From: Bordetella parapertussis
Lineage (GTDB): Bacteria > Pseudomonadota > Gammaproteobacteria > Burkholderiales > Burkholderiaceae_C
Direction of reading: 5' to 3'
Assembly (NCBI GenBank): GCA_945901125.1
Contig: CAMDKD010000009.1
Location: 17,810-81,809 of the forward strand
DNA length: 64,000 nt
In this document: positions 60,178-64,000 of the stretch, in pieces
Layout of the letters: each line of letters opens with the position of its first letter
How positions within the stretch are numbered: the first letter of the stretch is position 1
The notes under the pieces: model-generated
Databases searched by the model: none
The model's input: only the letters and a program-made list of their open reading frames with translations
What the model was told of the DNA's origin: nothing
Translations under genes and position numbers: made by a program

Positions 60178-60246
60178 GAGTACGAAGATTGATTCAAGAA
60201 GGTTCAGCTTAGCGCTGTGAAGAGATTCTGTTGTTTCCTTCAAGAG

Positions 60247-60256
60247 TTGTATACAA
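60247..60256. promoter_or_regulatory. TTGTATACAA palindrome upstream of toxin/RHH pair
   Basis: This is a perfect 10-bp palindrome 59 nt before the start of the toxin gene at 60315. It shares the TGTATA core with 60296-60307 and 60511-60522. Confidence 0.5.
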
Positions 60257-60295
60257 AAGACACGAGTTCAAATGAGAATGAATTCGCAAGTATTA

Positions 60296-60307
60296 TGTAT
60301 ATACAAT
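60296..60307. promoter_or_regulatory. TGTATATACAAT operator-like repeat
   Basis: It lies directly before the toxin ATG (60315), overlapping any -10/ribosome region, and is repeated identically at 60511-60522 inside the gene. It fits a site for the RHH partner protein. Confidence 0.45.
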
Positions 60308-60314
60308 CTTCAGA

Positions 60315-60608
60315 ATGGATAACTTATTTATATCTGATGCTATTTTTGAAAAAATTCAGACCAAGCACTTAGTCAGTCGATCTGAAATAATTCAATGCTT
60401 TATCAATAGGAATGGAAAATTACTTTTCGATAATCGCGAAAAACACAAAACAAAACCACCAACACTGTGGTTTATTGCCAAAACCAACAAAAACAGAGCA
60501 TTGAAAATTGTGTATATACAATCAGGTAGTAAAGTACTTTTAAAGTCCGCTTTTGAGCCCAATGAGATTGAATCTGAGATTTATCGCAAATTCGGCGGAC
60601 AGTTTTGA
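60315..60608 (+). CDS. Putative toxin of ADP-ribosyl-hydrolase-annotated family
   Basis: This 97-residue protein is AT-rich relative to neighbours. Features are VSRSEIIQCFINRNGKLLFD, the basic stretch KHKTKPPTLWFIAKTNKNR and KSAFEPNEIESEIYRKFG. Small proteins with this PPTLWFxAxTN pattern are often listed as ADP-ribosyl-(dinitrogen reductase) hydrolase, but they pair with CopG-like genes and look like TA toxins. The composition suggests recent transfer. Activity is not known. Confidence 0.7.
   Translation: MDNLFISDAIFEKIQTKHLVSRSEIIQCFINRNGKLLFDNREKHKTKPPTLWFIAKTNKNRALKIVYIQSGSKVLLKSAFEPNEIESEIYRKFGGQF
60511..60522. repeat. Second TGTATATACAAT copy inside the toxin gene
   Basis: Identical to 60296-60307. 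An intragenic operator could act as a roadblock or give the partner gene its own control. Confidence 0.4.
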
Positions 60609-60628
60609 GAAAAGCCAAGGAGAGCAAA

Positions 60629-60967
60629 TTGAAGACATCACACAAAAAATCTGATCCATGGGATGAAAGACAACTAGGCGCAGAGGCCGAGTTTGTTGGA
60701 GTTGCAGATGAAAGCCATGAAAAAGCCTTGAATGATGCGCTGGAATTGCAGTCCATATCCATTCGCTTGCCTGTAGAGTTGATTAAGAACTACAAGTTGA
60801 TCGCTGGTTTTCACGGTATTGGTTATCAGCCACTGATGAGAGATATCCTCCACCGCTTCGTGCCTGAGGGTCTAAAGGAGATCGCGCAACAGCAAAGCCT
60901 ACGAGAAATAAAGCGTGCTAAAACTGAGCTGGTCAAGCCTTTAGTGAAAGATAAAAAAGCAGCTTAG
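60629..60967 (+). CDS. RHH/CopG-like antitoxin
   Basis: The start is taken as TTG at 60629, which has AAGGAG 6 nt upstream. The frame is also open from a TTG at 60605, overlapping the toxin stop. This gives 112 residues. The ISIRLPVELIKNYKLIAGF segment with the following YQPLMRDILHRFVPEG helix is a ribbon-helix-helix DNA-binding domain. The N-terminal DPWDERQLGAEAEFV stretch is the likely toxin contact. The toxin-first order is like BrnTA. Confidence 0.75.
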   Translation: MKTSHKKSDPWDERQLGAEAEFVGVADESHEKALNDALELQSISIRLPVELIKNYKLIAGFHGIGYQPLMRDILHRFVPEGLKEIAQQQSLREIKRAKTELVKPLVKDKKAA

Positions 60968-61045
60968 CTTGCTACACATTAAGCCTGTGGACATCATGGT
61001 TCGCTTTTTATCGATGGCGCTTCTTGTGCAGAAATTGGCGGGAGA

Positions 61046-61435
61046 TCATGAATACAAGCCTTGCATGGCAGTCACAAAGCCCTTGGCGTTAACAACCAAG
61101 CCGGACGCATCGGCAAGCGTGACGGACTCCGCGTTGTAGTCAGCAATCAAACGCATCTCTTCGGCACGCTTTAGCTGTCGCCCCAGTTCTTTGCTGACCG
61201 ATCCATCCTTGACCAGGTAAGCGCTGAATGCATTGATCAAGCCACGGTGTGTCTTGCCTGTTGCATCAGGCGCAGGAACACCTGACATCAGCAGCGCTGC
61301 CTGTGCTGAATCAAACATGGCGTAATAAGCGCGGTTGCAGGCACCATCGACATCACCCTGCTCCAGCAACACGCGTGCTGACACCACGGCCCTGGCGGCT
61401 TTGGCCATCAGCGCGGCGGCGGATTTGGAGGGCAT
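61046..61435 (-). CDS. HEPN-domain protein of HEPN/MNT pair
   Basis: From the ATG at 61435 this is 129 residues; a GTG one codon earlier is possible. It is a helical HEPN domain with CNRAYYAMFDSAQAALLMSG. In RNase-active HEPN toxins of this shape the residue seven after the Arg is His (Rx6H). Here Arg35 is followed by Asp42, so catalysis may be altered. Its ATG overlaps the MNT stop by one base (TGATG). It is the likely toxin half of a HEPN/MNT module. Confidence 0.85.
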   Translation of the reverse strand: MPSKSAAALMAKAARAVVSARVLLEQGDVDGACNRAYYAMFDSAQAALLMSGVPAPDATGKTHRGLINAFSAYLVKDGSVSKELGRQLKRAEEMRLIADYNAESVTLADASGLVVNAKGFVTAMQGLYS

Positions 61436-62190
61436 CACAGCCGAATACCTTCGCGCGCAATATTTGCCAGCAAAGCAGGATTGACATAGTTACCCGGGTG
61501 CTCCCACTCGTCTATCCACACTGGCAGCGGTGAAATATTGATGCCTGTGTCAAGCAGTACGTCATAAGCTGCATCGGCCATTTGCAGCTTGGTATCCAAA
61601 AAACGCAAAGGTGTACCTGCCAGCAAAACCGCTACATCGGCATCGCTGTCCGGGCGGTGATCGCCACGCGCCCTGCTGCCAAACACAATAAATTCTTTGG
61701 CGGGAAAGTCCGCTTCAATCCGTTGACGAAACTGTTCAACAGCTCGCGCCGTGGCGGCATCCAGTGTGTGCGTGTGACCGGTAACAGCTTCGGGCGGCTG
61801 CGTCAAAGTGTCCATAATGAACTTGCGCAAACGGTTAAACCGCCCCAAGCGAATCATGTCCTTGGGGGAAGCATCGCCCAGCAGCGGGTTGCGGGTTTGG
61901 AACCAGGCAACGGTTTGGTCCACATCACCCTCAAACACCTTGGCCACCAGGTTGATGGTGATGGCGATTTCTTGCAAACGCTGGCGCACCTTCTCGGGCA
62001 TGGCATGGTCAAAGCGGACGGACTTGGGCGAGACATCAGCCAATCGCGAGACATCTTCCTTACTCAGGCCCAGAAACGTTTGAACCGCCTTGGCGTTCAA
62101 TAAAGCGCCCAGCCCGAAACCCATGACATCGGTAGGTACGGTGTCAAACAAAGAAAACCGGGGGCGGGGCTTTGAATTTAGGGTGTTCAA
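61435..62190 (-). CDS. MNT nucleotidyltransferase fused to MbcA/ParS/Xre-like domain
   Basis: This 251-residue protein has an N-terminal half (about 25-130) with FLGLSKEDVSRLADVSPKSV and TRNPLLGDASPKDMIRLGRF, the pattern of the Xre-MbcA-ParS toxin-binding family normally paired with RES toxins. The C-terminal half is a minimal nucleotidyltransferase with GSRARGDHRPDSDADV (Gly171-Ser172, Asp183, Asp185). MNTs neutralise HEPN toxins by AMPylation. The fusion of the two antitoxin types is unusual. It precedes the HEPN gene by overlap. Confidence 0.82.
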   Translation of the reverse strand: MNTLNSKPRPRFSLFDTVPTDVMGFGLGALLNAKAVQTFLGLSKEDVSRLADVSPKSVRFDHAMPEKVRQRLQEIAITINLVAKVFEGDVDQTVAWFQTRNPLLGDASPKDMIRLGRFNRLRKFIMDTLTQPPEAVTGHTHTLDAATARAVEQFRQRIEADFPAKEFIVFGSRARGDHRPDSDADVAVLLAGTPLRFLDTKLQMADAAYDVLLDTGINISPLPVWIDEWEHPGNYVNPALLANIAREGIRL

Positions 62191-62278
62191 GAGAATTTTT
62201 CAAAACTCAAAACCATTATTTAACCACGATTGAGCCACATTTAGACCCTGAAAGAGATTGCAAAGAAAGCACTTGAAT

Positions 62279-62296
62279 GTTATATTTTGATATAAC
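62279..62296. promoter_or_regulatory. Inverted repeat operator of mazEF
   Basis: GTTATAT and ATATAAC flank a TTTG loop, a perfect 7-bp dyad ending 14 nt before the GTG start of mazE and overlapping the likely -10 region. Suitable for MazE/MazEF autorepression. Confidence 0.55.
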
Positions 62297-62310
62297 TTAT
62301 GGAGTGCACT

Positions 62311-62571
62311 GTGTTTACAAGCAATTTACGCAAAGTCGGGGGCTCAGTGATGCTCGTAGTGCCACCGGTCATGCTTGAGCAACTGCAATTAGAGGCAGGG
62401 AACTCTGTGGGATTATTTATTTCTGAAGGCAATTTGGTGATCAACCCCAGACCCAAACCCGAATACACCTTGGATGCTTTACTGGCTGCCTCAGACTACA
62501 CAGTTGACACTGCGGCCAGCGATGACCGTGAATGGCTGGATTCTCCTGCTGTTGGCGGTGAATTATTGTGA
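62311..62571 (+). CDS. mazE: MazE-type antitoxin
   Basis: The start is taken as GTG at 62311, because GGAG lies 6 nt upstream and the protein then begins MFTSNLRKVGGSVMLVVPP, the usual MazE opening; an ATG at 62299 is the alternative. This gives 86 residues: an AbrB-like fold (1-45) and an acidic toxin-binding tail. It overlaps mazF by 4 nt. Confidence 0.88.
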   Translation: MFTSNLRKVGGSVMLVVPPVMLEQLQLEAGNSVGLFISEGNLVINPRPKPEYTLDALLAASDYTVDTAASDDREWLDSPAVGGELL

Positions 62572-62894
62572 ACAGGGGCGACATTTACTTGGTTTCACTT
62601 GACCCGACCCAGGGACGTGAGCAACGCGGCAACAGGCCTGTGCTGGTGGTCTCTGCTACCGCATTCAATGCGGCCACCCGATTGCCCGTGGTCTGCCCTA
62701 TCACCACGGGCGGGGAATTCGCTAAGCGCATAGGTTTTGCTGTGCCGATCACAGGCATCACAACCACCGGCGTTGTGCGATGCGATCAACCACGGGTTCT
62801 TGATTTGTCCACACGACAGGCGCGCAAGGTTGACACGCTGCCGTCACACATCTTGGACGAAGTGCTGGCCAGGATGGTGACAATATTTAAATAG
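62568..62894 (+). CDS. mazF: MazF/ChpB-type mRNA interferase
   Basis: This 108-residue toxin starts at GTG 62568, overlapping the mazE stop (GTGA). The MNRGDIYLVSLDPTQGREQRG start, VVCPITTGG and the RKVDTLPSHILDEVLARM end are standard PemK/MazF. It cleaves mRNA at short sequences. The subunit pair is intact. Confidence 0.93.
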   Translation: MNRGDIYLVSLDPTQGREQRGNRPVLVVSATAFNAATRLPVVCPITTGGEFAKRIGFAVPITGITTTGVVRCDQPRVLDLSTRQARKVDTLPSHILDEVLARMVTIFK

Positions 62895-63270
62895 TGGATG
62901 GCTTGATATCCCATTCATTCTCCGCCGTGTTTTTCAGGGATAAAAGCAGCCAGAATTTCTTTTATGGTCGTTATCGCAAACGCTGATTTGACTGTCGATA
63001 GAAATCATTTATTTACTCCTAGTTACTGAAACAATTGCACCAATAATTTGAACCAGCTTCAACAATCGCAATTGCGCCCCAATACATGGTTGATTTTGAT
63101 TGAAGACTACATCAAGCCCATGGGTATAGACAAACACCAAGACAATGATTTCGGGCTGGATGATACGGTTTTGAGTTCTGAGGAATACAAGTAGATGTTT
63201 GTGAATTAATCGTATTCGCAGTAGTTGAGAATTATTAAATTTTTTATTAATTCTCAACTCGTAAATTTAT
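62895..63270. other. Intergenic stretch with degraded frame
   Basis: This is 376 nt of AT-rich sequence between mazF and the GIY-YIG remnant. It contains a plus-strand open stretch (63030-63194) without a start and otherwise no gene, terminator or RNA that I can support. Confidence 0.5.
63030..63194 (+). pseudogene. C-terminal fragment of an unknown ORF
   Basis: This frame is closed at its 5' end by TGA at 63027-63029 and ends at TAG 63192. It encodes about 54 residues ending KHQDNDFGLDDTVLSSEEYK. No start codon with a ribosome site is present and no family is recognised. It may be a truncated gene end left by rearrangement. Confidence 0.3.
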
Positions 63271-63853
63271 TTAAAGTAAATCAAGACAGTCGTGATAATC
63301 ATCATAAATTTCTTTTAGTGATTTACCTTGAAAGCGCCAGTAAGGGCTTGGTTGTAGTGCGTAATCAGAAGACAGTCCAAGTAATGATCGAGTAGCTGAG
63401 GATAATGAACAAATAACATCCATAAAAAGAACTTGTCTGTTATTCATTACTATTACTTGCATGCTGCCGTCCTTAAAATCAAGGACTGAGCCATCAGGAA
63501 TACCCAAAGCGTGAAAATCCATGCGTTGACGTCTAGCATCTTTCATTGCCTGAGCTGATTGTTTATCTGATGCAGTTGTATCTTTTTCTATATCATGCTC
63601 AAACTGCGCGGTTATATCCTGCACTTTTAGTAGTTTTAATATCGCAATGACTCTTTCAGCGTCAAGTTTAAAAAATTCGCGATTAGGATTTATGCGATGC
63701 GGGGTAAAAGCGTCGTGAAGTGCTTTTTCCACCTCTGTAGCATCCTTGACTTGACATGCAAATTCACAATCAAAGGGGACGGGAACACCAGTGCTGAATA
63801 GTTGCTTCATTCGGCTTTCGACTTCTTGCTGTGTAGTTTTTCCAATTTTGATC
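63271..63853 (-). pseudogene. GIY-YIG (T5orf172-like) nuclease gene truncated by IS66
   Basis: The minus-strand frame reads IKIGKTTQQEVESRMKQLFS, VPFDCEFACQVKDATEVEKAL and HRINPNREFFKLDAERV, the T5orf172/Mug113 branch of GIY-YIG nucleases, with an extra C-terminal region of about 120 residues. The N-terminal strand with the GIY-YIG motif is missing: coding continuity is lost at 63853, where the insertion sequence end begins. What is left open runs into IS66 DNA. The gene is therefore inactivated. Confidence 0.75.
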
Positions 63854-64000
63854 GTAAGCGGCTGGCCACGGCACCTTGACCGTTGCGCCAATTCAGGGTT
63901 GCGTTTCCCAGCGGTGGGGTAACAGCTCGTCTATGCGACTGTTCATGTGGCCAGGCAGTCTCGTCAGCACATCCTTGAGATAAGCCCACGGATCATGGCC
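63854..64000 (-). mobile_element. IS66-family insertion sequence, one end
   Basis: The element begins with GTAAGCG at 63854, the terminal sequence typical of IS66 ends, and contains the transposase 3' end on the minus strand. It runs off the right edge, so length and the other end are unseen. It interrupts the GIY-YIG gene. Confidence 0.8.
63893..64000 (-). CDS. IS66 transposase (TnpC), C-terminal 35 residues
   Basis: The minus-strand frame reads DPWAYLKDVLTRLPGHM then SRIDELLPHRWETQP and stop, the well-known IS66 transposase C-terminal segment. The catalytic DDE region lies beyond the window. Confidence 0.87.
   Translation of the reverse strand, partial: GHDPWAYLKDVLTRLPGHMNSRIDELLPHRWETQP

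Noticed and set aside
1..64000. CRISPR array or complete prophage
   Set aside because: No regularly spaced repeats, cas genes, or phage structural genes were seen; the only mobile pieces are IS21 and IS66 parts.

Overview
The window looks like a chromosomal segment of a betaproteobacterium, probably of the order Burkholderiales. This is inferred from the gene content: a homodimeric E1-type pyruvate dehydrogenase operon with lipoyl-domain-bearing LpdA, a FixJ-type two-component system beside it, YaeQ, an Anbu proteasome-like operon, bactofilins and DUF2236/MpaB. Base composition is moderately GC-rich by eye. I cannot name a genus from sequence alone.

Region 1 (1-10698, almost all minus strand) is a propionyl-CoA/methylmalonyl-CoA block read right to left: a PLP amino-acid decarboxylase, methylmalonyl-CoA mutase, an embedded ribbon-helix-helix/PIN toxin-antitoxin pair, MeaB, PccB and PccA, followed by a separate VapBC pair cut by the left edge. 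The 5' end of pccA is duplicated, creating a 42-codon leader ORF whose stop overlaps the pccA start.

Region 2 (10784-12282) is a tRNA-Ser(GGA) gene with its terminator, then about 0.9 kb of scarred DNA: CCCACC-type repeats, an IS21-family left-end remnant and a short copy of lpdA sequence. A DUF4160/DUF2442 pair follows.

Region 3 (12296-24460) holds the pyruvate dehydrogenase operon lpdA-aceF-aceE (minus). Divergent from it is a histidine kinase/response regulator pair that continues into folD and the M3 oligopeptidase gene.

Region 4 (24454-36805) is housekeeping plus small modules: rpiA, pyrD, a PLD nuclease, a DnaQ-type exonuclease, aroQ/MAPEG, a haloacid dehalogenase, two bactofilins, a zinc-type (Zrg-like) ABC operon, a quinone oxidoreductase and YaeQ.

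Region 5 (37046-49844) contains an unrecognised three-gene zinc-ribbon/coiled-coil membrane cluster and a PhyH dioxygenase with a SAF-domain oxidoreductase. It also has a divergent Lrp regulator/second E1 pair that resembles mdeR/mdeB of methionine catabolism and would make propionyl-CoA for Region 1, then serC and a MerR/Rrf2/MpaB group.

Region 6 (49847-57730) has an uncharacterised four-gene operon (membrane coiled-coil protein, membrane-anchored vWA-like protein, J-domain protein, zinc-finger protein), then the Anbu operon (ATP-grasp, alpha-E, transglutaminase, Anbu).

Region 7 (57738-64000) is an SDR gene followed by a defence/toxin-antitoxin island: DUF2281/PIN, a lone SMC/OLD-like ATPase, an AT-rich toxin/RHH pair with TGTATA palindromes, a HEPN/MNT pair whose MNT is fused to a MbcA/ParS/Xre-like domain, MazEF, and a GIY-YIG gene cut by an IS66-family element running off the right edge.
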